Positions 45,605 to 54,915 of a DNA stretch of 64,000 nucleotides are shown piece after piece. The DNA lies in contig JBFMGD010000010.1 of the NCBI GenBank assembly GCA_040751775.1, forward strand, positions 1 through 64,000, given 5' to 3'. Origin of the DNA: JBFMGD01 sp040751775. Lineage in GTDB: Bacteria; Bacillota; Dethiobacteria; DTU022. Positions within the stretch are counted from its first letter, which is position 1. The number at the start of each line of letters is the position of its first letter. Under the pieces are notes generated by a model that saw nothing but the letters and a program-made list of their open reading frames with translations, had not been told where the DNA came from and searched no databases. A program made the translations under genes and the position numbers.

Positions 45605-46618
45605 ATGAAAGTGCTTCTGGTTAGTTTTTCAGGTACCGGGATAACACGTTATTTTGCTGCCTTGATTCAGGAAATACTGGCCGAACAGGGGCACGATTGC
45701 CTATGCCGTGATCTGGAAGAGCTTGTCGATTTGCCCGCTCTCTGGCAAAAAAACCCGGTCGCGCTAAAATATACCTTGCATGCCGATGCGAAACATCCCC
45801 TGGATGGTTCTGATCTGCCGTACCTTCCTGTGACTGCCGCCCTAAAAACAACGCGGGAAGCACCGGAACTGCTTTACCTAGAGAAAGAATGGTCCTCTTT
45901 TGACTTGATTGGCTTTGGTTCTCCTGTTTATGAGTTTAGGCCCGCTCCGGTCGTGATCCGGTTTCTGCTGGATATGCCGTTTCGGGAAGGGTCTCCGGCT
46001 GTTTTTTCCTTTGCTACCCACGACGGCGCACCGGGCGATTATGCCCCCTTTATGGCAGAGCTGCTGGAAGCCAAAGGTTATTCCTGTCTCGGTCACCTGG
46101 ATCACTCTTTTCTCATTTCCGCGCTGCTTGTTATGAGCAAGCAATATGATCAGGTCCGCATCGGGCGGCGTCTATCCTTAAAGACAGAGCAAGCCAGGCT
46201 GAAAATCAACCGCTTCCTGAAACAGCTGCTACCAAAATCCGGCGGTACTCTGGGCCGTCCGTCCGGCTCGCGCTTTTCCACCAGGCTGACCGCCTTACCG
46301 TTTCGCCTGATCTATGCCTGGAGTATGGTGCTGCTGTTGGAAAAACTGTTATTCGGCTTCGGTTTAGATAAGTGCGGCTGCATTAGATGCTATACCTGTA
46401 TTAATCAATGCCCGCAAGGCTTGATCGAGAAAGACAGCCAGGGTTACCCGGTGCGATACCGGCACTGCATGTATTGCTTCCGCTGCTTGAATTGGTGTCC
46501 AACCGGAGTTCTCTATTTTTCAGCCTTGACCAGAAATAAGGCTCGCTTTCCGGGACCCGACATTTTATTGGAATCAGCGCGGGAACATCATCCGGAACGC
46601 TGGTTGAAAAAGCGCTAA
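45605..46618 (+). CDS. EFR1-type flavodoxin-ferredoxin protein
   Basis: The ~337-residue protein fuses a flavodoxin-like N-terminus (MKVLLVSFSGTGITRYFAAL with the FMN phosphate loop SGTG) to a C-terminal double [4Fe-4S] ferredoxin. The clusters are CGCIRCYTCINQCP and CMYCFRCLNWCP. A hydrophobic stretch (LPFRLIYAWSMVLLLEKLLF) between them may touch the membrane. Such EFR1-family proteins are thought to pass low-potential electrons. Two start ATGs are adjacent (45602 and 45605). It stands alone between a structured leader and the convergent ldh gene. Confidence 0.88.
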   Translation: MKVLLVSFSGTGITRYFAALIQEILAEQGHDCLCRDLEELVDLPALWQKNPVALKYTLHADAKHPLDGSDLPYLPVTAALKTTREAPELLYLEKEWSSFDLIGFGSPVYEFRPAPVVIRFLLDMPFREGSPAVFSFATHDGAPGDYAPFMAELLEAKGYSCLGHLDHSFLISALLVMSKQYDQVRIGRRLSLKTEQARLKINRFLKQLLPKSGGTLGRPSGSRFSTRLTALPFRLIYAWSMVLLLEKLLFGFGLDKCGCIRCYTCINQCPQGLIEKDSQGYPVRYRHCMYCFRCLNWCPTGVLYFSALTRNKARFPGPDILLESAREHHPERWLKKR

Positions 46619-47581
46619 TCAGGATGGTGCCGGGGCAAGCCGGCCCGGGCGGCTGATCCGGAGCTGCCCTTCTTTCAAGGTGCCGGCGGCATACTGCAGC
46701 GATTGGATTTCATCCGCAGCCAGCTCCAGGGGCAGGACCTCCTTTATGCCCCGGTGGCCGAGCACGGCCGGCAGGCTTAAACAGACGCCGTTGATGCCGT
46801 AATAATCGTCAACCAGCGTTGTCACCGTCAAGACGGAGTTTTCGTCGGCCAGGATACTCTGGACAATGCGTGCTACGGCCAGGGATACGGAATAAAAGGT
46901 GGCTCCTTTAAGCTTGATAATCCGGTCTGCCGCATCAAAGACCCGCCGGTCGATTGCTGTGCGCGCGGCACACCCTTTACCGCAAAAGCGGCAAAATTGC
47001 TCCAGTCGCAGTCCGGCGATTTGGGCCGCGCTCCAAACGGGCACGGCGCCCTCTCCATGCCCGCCGATAACGTAAGCGTGGATGTTGCGCGGGTCAATCC
47101 GGCAGTGCAGGCTGATTTGATTGCGCAGGCGGGCGGTGTCCAGCACCGTTCCAGAACCGATCACCTGGCCCGCGCGCAGGTTGGCCAGGTCCATGGCCAG
47201 GTAAGTCAGCGGATCGACTGGATTGGTAACCACGATGATTACAGCTTGATCATTATATTCCAGAACCGCCGGGACGATCTGCTTAAAGACAGCGGCGTTT
47301 TGCTCAAGCAACTCCATGCGGGACTGTCCCGGTTTTTGGTTTGCGCCGGCCGTGATAATGATCACCTGTGCGCCGCGGCATTGCTCGTAACCGCCCCAGT
47401 GTATCCGGGCAGGGCGTAAGAATGAAACCCCGTCCTGCAGGTCCAGGGCTTCACCCTCCGCCTTGGCGCTATTGATATCGATCAGTGACAGCTCTTCAAC
47501 CAAGCCGGTATTAATCAGAGTGAAAGCGACCGTGGCGCCTACATTACCGGCGCCGATTATCGCCGCGCGGCGTGTTGTCAT
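46619..47581 (-). CDS. ldh: L-lactate dehydrogenase
   Basis: The 320-residue enzyme has the NAD motif GAGNVGATVAF, the LSLIDINSAKAEGEALDLQD region, and the specificity loop AGANQKPGQSRMELL. Gln at the substrate position indicates lactate, where malate enzymes have Arg. GSGTVLDTARLRNQI holds the catalytic Asp. The active-site His loop reads IGGHGEGAVP where most LDHs have GEHGDSE, a malate-dehydrogenase-like feature, so some breadth of substrate is possible. It converges on the EFR1-type gene with no gap. Confidence 0.88.
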   Translation of the reverse strand: MTTRRAAIIGAGNVGATVAFTLINTGLVEELSLIDINSAKAEGEALDLQDGVSFLRPARIHWGGYEQCRGAQVIIITAGANQKPGQSRMELLEQNAAVFKQIVPAVLEYNDQAVIIVVTNPVDPLTYLAMDLANLRAGQVIGSGTVLDTARLRNQISLHCRIDPRNIHAYVIGGHGEGAVPVWSAAQIAGLRLEQFCRFCGKGCAARTAIDRRVFDAADRIIKLKGATFYSVSLAVARIVQSILADENSVLTVTTLVDDYYGINGVCLSLPAVLGHRGIKEVLPLELAADEIQSLQYAAGTLKEGQLRISRPGRLAPAPS

Positions 47582-47683
47582 TGACCTGGCCTCCCAAAGT
47601 AGGTTTTAAAATTAGCATTACCGTCAGGCGAATATTTAACCTTGGTTGAAAACAATATATTATATTTGAAAAGGGTGATTTAG

Positions 47684-48544
47684 GTGGAAGCAGTTGTCTG
47701 GCAGTGGGGTCCTTTCAGTATCGCCGTCTTCAGCCTGGCTTTCTTTGTCGCGGTGATCAGCGGGCTGTTTATTACTTTTGCCGAGGGAAGGGCCAAGCAT
47801 CTCCCTGAACAGAGGATTATTGACTTTATCGCTCTCTCTTTGGTCAGCGGTATTGCCGGCAGCCGGCTTGTATATGCTCTTTTCTTCGACCTCGCTTATT
47901 ACCTTGAAAACCCCATTCACCTGGTTCGTTTGCAGGATGGCGGGTTAAGTTTCTGGGGAGGGCTGGCGGTGGCCGTTATTACGGTGTTTATTTGGGCAAT
48001 TCGCAAAAAGGTGATTATTGAGCGTTATCTTGATACCGCGGCACCGGCGTTGGCTGCCGGTTTGGCCCTGGGCCATATCGGGGCTCTGTTAAGGGGGAAA
48101 CCGATGCATTACCCCTACCCCTGGGGTATTCGGGCGGGGGAGCTATTATATCATCCTGATGGCGCCTATATGATCATTTTCCTGGTAGCACTTCTTTTTG
48201 TGATCCGGCGGCGGCGGTCAAAGCTTGCCTATGAAGGGGAGTTGTTCGTCTGGTTTTTGGCTGGTTACGGGTTGCTCAATTTTGGCGTGGAGTTCTTTCG
48301 CACCGGTACCCCTTTCCTAGGCCTGTTAACCGCCGGACAGGTTGCGGCTTTGGCGGTTCTTTTGTTTATTTTCCTCTTTATGCTGGGAGGGTCAAAAATC
48401 TATACGGCCTCATACTCGACGTGGAAACTGGACCAGGGCCAAAGTAAGTTCGGTCCATTTTTACGCTTGATCTGGTATCTTGGTCTAACAGCTTTATTGA
48501 TCGCCCTTTATTTTTATGTCCGCCAGCCGTTCAGCTTTTTATAA
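47684..48544 (+). CDS. Lgt-like protein (prolipoprotein diacylglyceryl transferase homologue)
   Basis: The 286-residue membrane protein starts at GTG 47684 after AAAAGGGTGA, with seven hydrophobic helices in the Lgt order. It has the DGGLSFWGGL loop, PALAAGLALGHIGALLRGKP where the signature GRIGNFxNGE should be, and GLLNFGVEFFRTGTP where GxxRFxxEFFR is expected. The usual catalytic Arg143 and Asn146 read His and Ala, and the essential Arg239 reads Asn. Glu243 is kept. It may be inactive as a transferase or have another lipid role. It ends 14 bases inside the convergent thiI gene. Confidence 0.75.
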   Translation: MEAVVWQWGPFSIAVFSLAFFVAVISGLFITFAEGRAKHLPEQRIIDFIALSLVSGIAGSRLVYALFFDLAYYLENPIHLVRLQDGGLSFWGGLAVAVITVFIWAIRKKVIIERYLDTAAPALAAGLALGHIGALLRGKPMHYPYPWGIRAGELLYHPDGAYMIIFLVALLFVIRRRRSKLAYEGELFVWFLAGYGLLNFGVEFFRTGTPFLGLLTAGQVAALAVLLFIFLFMLGGSKIYTASYSTWKLDQGQSKFGPFLRLIWYLGLTALLIALYFYVRQPFSFL

Positions 48545-49694
48545 ACTCAGTTTCTAAACTGCCCATGGCGTGCTCGAGCAGTTTGTCGATATTCAGAGCC
48601 GCTTCTGCTTGTTCCAACCGCTCCGCGGTCGGCCTGGTTACGGGGTGCCTGGGCACAAAGAGGGTACAGCAATCTTCGTAGGGGCGGATGGAGATTTCAT
48701 ATGTGTCCAGGGCTTGCGATTTGGACACGATTTCCTGTTTATCCATACACAGGAGCGGTCTTAAAATGAGCATACCGGTTACGGCGCTGATCTCGGCCAG
48801 GCTTTCCAGCGTCTGACTGGCTACCTGGCCCAGGTTTTCTCCGGTGACCAGGGCTTGCAGGCCTTTCATTCGACTGACAGCTTCCGCCGTGCGGATCATC
48901 ATCCGCCGCAGCAAAATGATGCCGAGTTCCTCCGGGCATTTTGCCCTGATTTCTTTTTGCGCCTCAGTCACGCTGACAAGATTTAGCGGGACGGTTTCGC
49001 CATACCGGGCCAGTACGCGGCAGAGATCGACGGCCTTTTCCCTGGAACGCATGCTGGTAAACGGAAAACTGTGAAAGTGAATCGCTTCAATGCTCAACCC
49101 CCGTTTCATCGCCAGCCAACCGGCTACCGGGCTGTCGATCCCTCCGGACAGAAGCAGCAGCGATCTTCCACTTACCCCAACCGGCAACCCTCCCGGGCCG
49201 GAGATGCTGTCGTGGTAAAGAAGCGCCTCCTCCGGTCCGATTTCAATGTAAAGTTGAAAACTCGGTTGGTGCACATCCACTCTCATTCCGGCAAACCGGT
49301 TTAGCAGGTAGGCCCCGACCTCACGGTTTATCTCGGGAGACGTGAGCGGAAATCCCTTGTTGGACCGTCTTGTTTCCACCTTAAAAGAGCCAAGTTGCTC
49401 CGGCAGCGATTCAACCAGATTCCCAGCCGCTGTTTTAATCGCAGCCAGATCCAGGGGGGCCGGTTTCACAACGCTCAATGAGACTACTCCGAAGACCCTG
49501 CTAAGATGATGCAGCGCCTGGTTTACCTCTTCTTCCGGCACCAGCGCCAGGAAGCGGCCTTGTATACGAACGATCCGGGCGCCTGTGTCCTTGACCGCTC
49601 TCTTCAAATTGCGGGAAAGCGAATCTTCAAAATAGCGACGGTTTTTCCCTTTAAGGGCGATTTCGCCGTAACGGATTAAAATTTTTTCCGGCAC
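48531..49694 (-). CDS. thiI: tRNA 4-thiouridine synthase
   Basis: The 387-residue protein starts LIRYGEIALKGKNRRYFEDS. It has a ferredoxin-like plus THUMP domain (about 55-165), then the PP-loop LLLSGGIDSPVAGWLAMKRG that adenylates U8. MIRTAEAVSRMKGLQALVTG is also conserved. There is no rhodanese domain at the C-terminus, normal for Firmicutes ThiI. The sulfur donor is a cysteine desulfurase, and nifS is the gene just upstream in the same operon, 36 bases away. Confidence 0.95.
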   Translation of the reverse strand: MPEKILIRYGEIALKGKNRRYFEDSLSRNLKRAVKDTGARIVRIQGRFLALVPEEEVNQALHHLSRVFGVVSLSVVKPAPLDLAAIKTAAGNLVESLPEQLGSFKVETRRSNKGFPLTSPEINREVGAYLLNRFAGMRVDVHQPSFQLYIEIGPEEALLYHDSISGPGGLPVGVSGRSLLLLSGGIDSPVAGWLAMKRGLSIEAIHFHSFPFTSMRSREKAVDLCRVLARYGETVPLNLVSVTEAQKEIRAKCPEELGIILLRRMMIRTAEAVSRMKGLQALVTGENLGQVASQTLESLAEISAVTGMLILRPLLCMDKQEIVSKSQALDTYEISIRPYEDCCTLFVPRHPVTRPTAERLEQAEAALNIDKLLEHAMGSLETEFIKS

Positions 49695-49730
49695 ATTGGG
49701 CCTCCTCTTTGTTTACGGTATTTCACCTCA

Positions 49731-50879
49731 TCACTTACCGAATTCCCGTACCGCTTTTACTGTACACCCGGCTGCTGTGGTCACATCGGATACTGTGTTA
49801 AATACGGAAAAACTAAAACGCAGTGCGCCGGTCAATCTTTCTCCGGTTAAGCCGATCGTCTGCAGAACATGGCTCGGTTCCGGGCGCCTGGAATGACAGG
49901 CCGAGCCTGAAGACGAGTAAATACCGTATTGTTCCAGTGAATGCAGCAGTATTTCCGCTCTAATCCCCTTAAACGATAGATTGATAATATGCGGCGCGCT
50001 TTCTTCTAACGGAGGGCCGTTCAGCGCAACATCCAGACCGGCTTGTTTCAGCGCCCGGTAGAACTGTATTTTTAGCTGCCGCATCAGAGAGGCGCTGTCA
50101 AGCTGATCGCGCGCGGTTTCTGCCGCGGCTAAACCGAATCCGGCGATACCGGCCACATTTTCCGTGCCCGGGCGCAAACTGCCTTCCTGTTCGCCTCCTT
50201 GTAAGAGAGGCTGCAGCATTGTTTTCTTTTTAACCCACAGCGCGCCGACACCCTTGGGGCCGTGTATTTTATGCGCGCTGCAGGTAAATAGATCCGCCTG
50301 CCAGTGCGGCGGATTAACCGGAATTTTGCCGAATGATTGTACGCCGTCTACATGAAAGAGGGTGCCCGGGCTCAGTTTTTTAATAATTTCACCGATCTCT
50401 TGGACCGGCTGAATTGTCCCAATTTCACTGTTGACATGGGCGATTGTCACCAAAACAGTATCATTTCCCAGAAGACGCCTCAGTTCATCCAGGCATATGT
50501 AACCGGCGCTGTCGACCGGCAGGTAGCTTATCTTGAAGCCTTCTTTCGCCAGCTGCCGGCAGCAGTTTAGCACTGAAGGGTGCTCGATCGGGCTGGTGAT
50601 AATCCGGTTGCCGCGCCGGCTGTGCCGGAGAGCCGTCCCTCTAATCGCCTGGTTATTTGATTCAGTGCCGCCCGATGTAAAAAAGATCTCGTCCTCCCGG
50701 CCGTTCAAGATAGCGGCTATAGCGGCACGGGCTTTCCTGATCAAGCGTTCCGCTTCCACTCCCATGGCATGAAGCGACGAAGGGTTGCCGTATATCTGCC
50801 TTTGCACGCGTCCCATCAGTTCAATGACAGCATCATAAGGACGGGTGGTGGCGCTGTTGTCCAGATAGATTTCAGGCAA
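49731..50879 (-). CDS. nifS: Cysteine desulfurase
   Basis: I take TTG 50879, ten bases after GGGAGG and leading straight into PEIYLDNSATTRP. The ATG at 50963 would add 28 poorly conserved residues and lies before that ribosome site. The ~382-residue PLP enzyme has SGGTESNNQAIRG, HVNSEIGTIQPVQEIGE, the PLP Lys in FTCSAHKIHGPKGVGALW, and the catalytic Cys in SSGSACHSRRPEPSHVL. It hands cysteine sulfur to ThiI and probably to Fe-S assembly. It lies between nifU and thiI. Confidence 0.95.
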   Translation of the reverse strand: MPEIYLDNSATTRPYDAVIELMGRVQRQIYGNPSSLHAMGVEAERLIRKARAAIAAILNGREDEIFFTSGGTESNNQAIRGTALRHSRRGNRIITSPIEHPSVLNCCRQLAKEGFKISYLPVDSAGYICLDELRRLLGNDTVLVTIAHVNSEIGTIQPVQEIGEIIKKLSPGTLFHVDGVQSFGKIPVNPPHWQADLFTCSAHKIHGPKGVGALWVKKKTMLQPLLQGGEQEGSLRPGTENVAGIAGFGLAAAETARDQLDSASLMRQLKIQFYRALKQAGLDVALNGPPLEESAPHIINLSFKGIRAEILLHSLEQYGIYSSSGSACHSRRPEPSHVLQTIGLTGERLTGALRFSFSVFNTVSDVTTAAGCTVKAVREFGK

Positions 50880-50967
50880 GAGTACGACGCCTCCCTCAGG
50901 TAATTTTCCCCTATTTAACCCTACTTTATCGTACGTTAAAACAAACAGGTTCTGCAAGGCCATAGAA

Positions 50968-50991
50968 AAAACCCGGGTTGCCCCGGGTTTT
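50968..50991. terminator. Hairpin between nifU and nifS
   Basis: AAAACCCGGG and CCCGGGTTTT form a perfect stem with a 4-base loop. It works in both directions. It may end or reduce nifU transcripts before nifS. Confidence 0.8.
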
Positions 50992-51006
50992 ATGGCGCGT
51001 TGGGTG

Positions 51007-51228
51007 CTAGACGGAAACGACTTCTTTCACCGCGGGGACTTCTTGTTTTAGCACCCGCTCAATGCCCTGTTTAAGAGTAATGGCGGACATCGGGCAGCCG
51101 CCGCAGGCACCGGTAAGCTTTACTTTCACCACGCCGTCTGCGCCAACTTCAACCAGTTCAACATCCCCGCCGTCGCGCTGCAGGGCCGGACGAATTTTAT
51201 CCAGTGCTTTTTCTACCTGCTCTTTCAT
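51007..51228 (-). CDS. nifU: NifU-like Fe-S scaffold protein (C-terminal domain type)
   Basis: The 73-residue protein is just the NifU C-terminal domain: ALDKIRPALQRDGGDVELVE, then VVKVKLTGACGGCPMSAITL with the CxxC that holds a [4Fe-4S] cluster, then GIERVLKQEVPAVKEVV. Full-length NifU N-terminal and ferredoxin-like parts are absent, as in Nfu proteins. The start ATG follows GGGAGGG. It is divergently placed from nadA and upstream of nifS in the same direction. It may carry clusters to NadA, which needs one. Confidence 0.93.
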   Translation of the reverse strand: MKEQVEKALDKIRPALQRDGGDVELVEVGADGVVKVKLTGACGGCPMSAITLKQGIERVLKQEVPAVKEVVSV

Positions 51229-51390
51229 GATATCCCTCCCGTAAAGTTTATAACGTTTTTGATTATATCATATTTTACCTTTTAATTGTTTGGCGCATCC
51301 TTAAAATAACATTGACTATGTGAGTATTGTCAAAGGACCAGGAAAGGCAGCGCCGCGCACCGGATTGTCACGACAGCCCGGGAGTTACGG

Positions 51391-51420
51391 TTGACAACAG
51401 TCAAGCATTTCCGTCATAAT
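51391..51420 (+). promoter_or_regulatory. nadABC promoter
   Basis: TTGACA at 51391-51396, an 18-base spacer and CATAAT at 51415-51420. It occupies the first codons of the longest nadA reading frame, which shows that the true start is downstream. Confidence 0.72.
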
Positions 51421-51450
51421 ATGCTTATAGCAGAGAAATGGAGTGATGTC

Positions 51451-52371
51451 ATGGCTGTGTCTACTGCAGAGCTGCGTGAAAAGATCGTCCAACTTAAAAA
51501 GCAGCGCAACGCCGTAATCCTGGCCCATAACTACCAGATCGAAGAAGTGCAGGATGCCGCCGACTACACCGGTGATTCTTTTGAACTGAGCCGGATTGCC
51601 GCGAGCCTTGACACGGCTGTCATTGTTTTCTGCGGGGTCCATTTTATGGCGGAAAGCGCGGCTATCCTGGCGCCCGACAAAACCGTGCTGCTGCCGGAAG
51701 CTGCTGCCGGCTGTCCGCTGGCGGATATGGTTACCCCTGAGGATTTGCGCCTGTTTAAAGAAAAACATCCCGGCGCAGCGGTTGCTGCTTACATTAATTC
51801 ATCGGCCGCCGTAAAGGCGGAAAGCGATATTTGTGTGACTTCCGCAAACGCTGTCCAGGTAATTAATTCTCTCGATACGGAGCAGGTGATATTCGTACCC
51901 GACTGTAACCTCGCGCACTTCGTCTCCCAGCGTACGAAAAAAGAGATCATTCCCTGGCATGGCTATTGTATTACCCATCACCGGGTTTTCCCCGCGGATA
52001 TACAAAAAGCCCGCGCTGCGCATCCTGATGCGATCGTAATCGTCCATCCCGAATGCCGTCCGGAAGTAGTGGAGCTGGCCGATTATGCATTCGGTACCGG
52101 GGGCATGATCCGCTTTTGCCGGGAAACGGAGCGCCGTGAGATTATTATCGGAACAGAAATGGGCATGATCTATCGCCTGCAAAAAGAATGTCCCGACAAG
52201 AGATTTTATCTTCTCTCTGCCGGTCTGATCTGCCCGAATATGAAATACACCACCCTGGATAAAGTTGCCGCTTCACTGGAAAAGATGGAAAACCGGATTT
52301 CCGTGGATCCTGATATCAAGGATAGGGCAGCCCGGGCTCTCCAGCGCATGTTAGAAGTTCCTTTAGGGTAA
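51451..52371 (+). CDS. nadA: Quinolinate synthase A
   Basis: ATG 51451 follows GGAGTGATG and the promoter at 51391. The 306-residue enzyme has ILAHNYQIEEVQDAADYTGD, CGVHFMAESAAILAPDKTVL, AAAGCPLADM, VHPECRPEVVELADYAFGTG and GLICPNMKYTTL. The three Cys in the last blocks bind the [4Fe-4S] cluster. It condenses iminoaspartate with dihydroxyacetone phosphate to quinolinate. The order nadA-nadB-nadC with 10- and 17-base gaps makes a complete de novo NAD branch. Confidence 0.96.
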   Translation: MAVSTAELREKIVQLKKQRNAVILAHNYQIEEVQDAADYTGDSFELSRIAASLDTAVIVFCGVHFMAESAAILAPDKTVLLPEAAAGCPLADMVTPEDLRLFKEKHPGAAVAAYINSSAAVKAESDICVTSANAVQVINSLDTEQVIFVPDCNLAHFVSQRTKKEIIPWHGYCITHHRVFPADIQKARAAHPDAIVIVHPECRPEVVELADYAFGTGGMIRFCRETERREIIIGTEMGMIYRLQKECPDKRFYLLSAGLICPNMKYTTLDKVAASLEKMENRISVDPDIKDRAARALQRMLEVPLG

Positions 52372-52381
52372 GGAGGCCGCA

Positions 52382-53989
52382 ATGCAGCTGGAAGATGCAG
52401 TAGGTAACACTGATTACATTATTATCGGTTCGGGCATAGCCGGTCTCTTTACGGCTATCCGTCTGGCGAAAAGCGGACGGGTTGCCGTTTTAAGCAAACA
52501 GGATTTAATCGCGGGCAACACCTGGTTTGCGCAAGGGGGGATCGCCGCCGCTTTTTCGGCGGAGGACTCCCCGGAGCTTCACCTTGAAGACACCTGGAAG
52601 GCGGGGGTTTGTTTCGGTGAACGTTCCGCTATCAGCGTGCTGGTGGAAGAGGCTCCGGATCGGATTAAGGACCTTCTTGAAATGGGTGTAAATTTTGACC
52701 GCCGCAACGGTTCCATCGATCTGGGACGGGAAGGGGCCCACTCGCGCAAACGAATCTTACATATCGGCGGCGATGCCACCGGGAAAGAGTTGGTTGAAAC
52801 GCTTTTGCTCCGGGCCAGGAGTGAGGGCGTTATCTTTATTGAGGACGCCTTTGCCGAACAAATTATTGTGGAAGACGGCCGGTGCCGCGGGATCTGCTAT
52901 GCAAGAGAGAAGCGCCGTTTCACCCTTTATGCCCGGGCCGTTATTTTGGCAGCGGGAGGCTGCGGCCAAATTTACAAGTGTACTACCAATGCCCCGGCGG
53001 TGACCGGGGACGGTCTGGCTATGGCTTATCAAGCCGGAGCGGTCCTGCGCGATCTGGAATATTTTCAGTTTCACCCAACCGTATTTTTCCCTCCCCAGGG
53101 GAGCCCTTTTTTAATTTCGGAAGCGGTGCGCGGCGAGGGAGCCCGTCTCGTAAACACCGCGGGGGAGAGCTTTATGGGGCGCTTTCATCCCCAGGGTGAG
53201 CTCGGCCCGCGTGACGTAGTCTCTCGTGCTATCCTGGCCGAGCAGCAGCGGACCGGCCGGGAGGTCTACCTGGATTTGCGCCACCTGGGCGGGGATTTTG
53301 TCAAAAAGCGCTTTCCTACAATATATAATCGCTGCCGGGAGTGGGGTTTTGACGTTGCTTCCGATTTGTTACCCGTATCGCCGGCCGCACATTACCTGAT
53401 CGGCGGCATCCAGGTTGACCTTGATGGGCGAACCGCGGTCGAAAATCTGTTTGCCGTGGGCGAAGTGGCCTCCACAGGCGTGCACGGGGCGAACCGCCTA
53501 GCCAGCAATTCGCTGCTTGAAGGCCTGGTTTTCGGCCACCGGGTCGCTTTGGCGGCGGCGGCACTTAAACAGCCCGGTTTTCCGAATCAAGTTTCGGGTT
53601 TGGCGCACAATAAACCCGCCGACTCTTCAGATGAGCGGTTAGGCCGGTCGATCCGGCCCCAGCTGCAGAGCTTGATGTGGGGTAAAGCGGGGTTGATTCG
53701 CACCGAGGACGGTTTAATTGAAGCCAGGGGAAAAGTGAAACAATGGTGGCCGCTTTTAGAGTGCGGCCTCACCGAAGCGGCCCTCACTGAAACGCAGAAT
53801 ATGCTCTTAATTGCCGGCATGATGATTGAGGCGGCATTGGAACGCCGTGAGAGCAGAGGGTGTCATTACCGGGGCGATTATCCGGATCCGGATCTGGATT
53901 ATGGGCTGAGCCATATCGTTTTTCAGAAGGAAGAAAACTCCGGCGGAAGAGGCGAAACCGCCTATCCCCGCCCTTCTTTTTTACAGTAA
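52382..53989 (+). CDS. nadB: L-aspartate oxidase
   Basis: The 535-residue flavoprotein has an N-terminal FAD motif YIIIGSGIAGLFTAI, NTWFAQGGIAAAFS, the active-site segments GREGAHSRKRILHIGGDATG and FQFHPTVFFP, EAVRGEGARLVN with the catalytic Arg, and GEVASTGVHGANRLASNSLL. The succinate-dehydrogenase-like C-terminal helical domain is complete. It oxidises aspartate to iminoaspartate for NadA, probably with fumarate as acceptor in an anaerobe. ATG 52382 follows AAGGAGG. Confidence 0.96.
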   Translation: MQLEDAVGNTDYIIIGSGIAGLFTAIRLAKSGRVAVLSKQDLIAGNTWFAQGGIAAAFSAEDSPELHLEDTWKAGVCFGERSAISVLVEEAPDRIKDLLEMGVNFDRRNGSIDLGREGAHSRKRILHIGGDATGKELVETLLLRARSEGVIFIEDAFAEQIIVEDGRCRGICYAREKRRFTLYARAVILAAGGCGQIYKCTTNAPAVTGDGLAMAYQAGAVLRDLEYFQFHPTVFFPPQGSPFLISEAVRGEGARLVNTAGESFMGRFHPQGELGPRDVVSRAILAEQQRTGREVYLDLRHLGGDFVKKRFPTIYNRCREWGFDVASDLLPVSPAAHYLIGGIQVDLDGRTAVENLFAVGEVASTGVHGANRLASNSLLEGLVFGHRVALAAAALKQPGFPNQVSGLAHNKPADSSDERLGRSIRPQLQSLMWGKAGLIRTEDGLIEARGKVKQWWPLLECGLTEAALTETQNMLLIAGMMIEAALERRESRGCHYRGDYPDPDLDYGLSHIVFQKEENSGGRGETAYPRPSFLQ

Positions 53990-54006
53990 GGAAAGGAGCA
54001 GATGCC

Positions 54007-54843
54007 ATGTTGTCTTCTCTTGCCATAAACGAGTTGGTGGAGCGGTCCCTTAAAGAAGACCTGGGTTCCGGAGATTTTACCACCGACTGTGCCGTGCCGC
54101 GTGAGCTTCAAGGGAGCGCCCGGATTTTAGCCAAGGCCGATGGAATCATTTGCGGCCTGCCGGTGGCTGAGGCGGTATTTCAGATGCTTGATCGTAATCT
54201 GCAGTGCCGCCGCCTGGTAGAGGAAGGTGATCCGGTCCAACCCGGCTGCGATATCTTCCAGATCAGCGGCCGCCTGCAGTCAATCCTGCACGGTGAGCGG
54301 ACCGCTTTGAATTTTATGCAGCGCCTCTCGGGAATTGCCACCAAGACAGCGGCCTGGGTCAGAGAAATAGATCAATACCCAGCCCGGCTTGCGGATACCA
54401 GGAAAACCACACCCGGTTTACGCTTGCTGGAAAAATACGCGGTACAGGTAGGCGGCGGTTGCAACCACCGCCTGGCGCTGGACGGCGGGATTTTGATAAA
54501 AGAGAATCATATCCGGGCCGCCGGCGGGATCAAAGCGGCGGTGAAAGCGGTCCGGGAACGGGCCCCGTTTACCTTGCGCATTGAAGTAGAGGTGACCAAC
54601 CTGACGGAGCTGGCGGAAGCGCTGTCCGTCGCGCCGGATATCATTATGCTGGATAATATGGACCTGGCAACGATGCAAAAAGCGGTCGCCATTACCGGCG
54701 GGCGGGCCTTGCTGGAGGCCTCCGGCAACGTCACTTTTGAACGCTTGCAAGAGATCGCCGCTACCGGTGTGGACTATATTTCGAGTGGAGCCCTGACCCA
54801 CTCCTACAGCTCGCTGGATTTAAGCCTGCTGATTATGAGGTGA
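54007..54843 (+). CDS. nadC: Nicotinate-nucleotide pyrophosphorylase (carboxylating)
   Basis: The true start is ATG 54007 after AAGGAAAGGAG; longer frames overlap nadB. The 278-residue enzyme has LKEDLGSGDFTTDCAVP, HGERTALNFMQRLSGIAT, the phosphoribosyl-pyrophosphate site ADTRKTTPGLRLLEKYAVQV, GGGCNHRLALDGGILIKENH and IMLDNMDLATM, ending VDYISSGALTHSYSSLDLSL. It turns quinolinate and PRPP into nicotinate mononucleotide. It is the last gene of nadABC. Confidence 0.97.
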   Translation: MLSSLAINELVERSLKEDLGSGDFTTDCAVPRELQGSARILAKADGIICGLPVAEAVFQMLDRNLQCRRLVEEGDPVQPGCDIFQISGRLQSILHGERTALNFMQRLSGIATKTAAWVREIDQYPARLADTRKTTPGLRLLEKYAVQVGGGCNHRLALDGGILIKENHIRAAGGIKAAVKAVRERAPFTLRIEVEVTNLTELAEALSVAPDIIMLDNMDLATMQKAVAITGGRALLEASGNVTFERLQEIAATGVDYISSGALTHSYSSLDLSLLIMR

Positions 54844-54915
54844 GCGGTGAGAGGTGGGAAGTGAGAAGTGGGATTATGGAAGTAGAGGTTGGTATATTCG
54901 TGGAGGTGAATCCGG

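Noticed and set aside
51391..51450. Longer nadA N-terminus starting at TTG 51391
   Set aside because: Those codons are the -35/-10 promoter; ATG 51451 has a ribosome site and matches the family's N-terminus.
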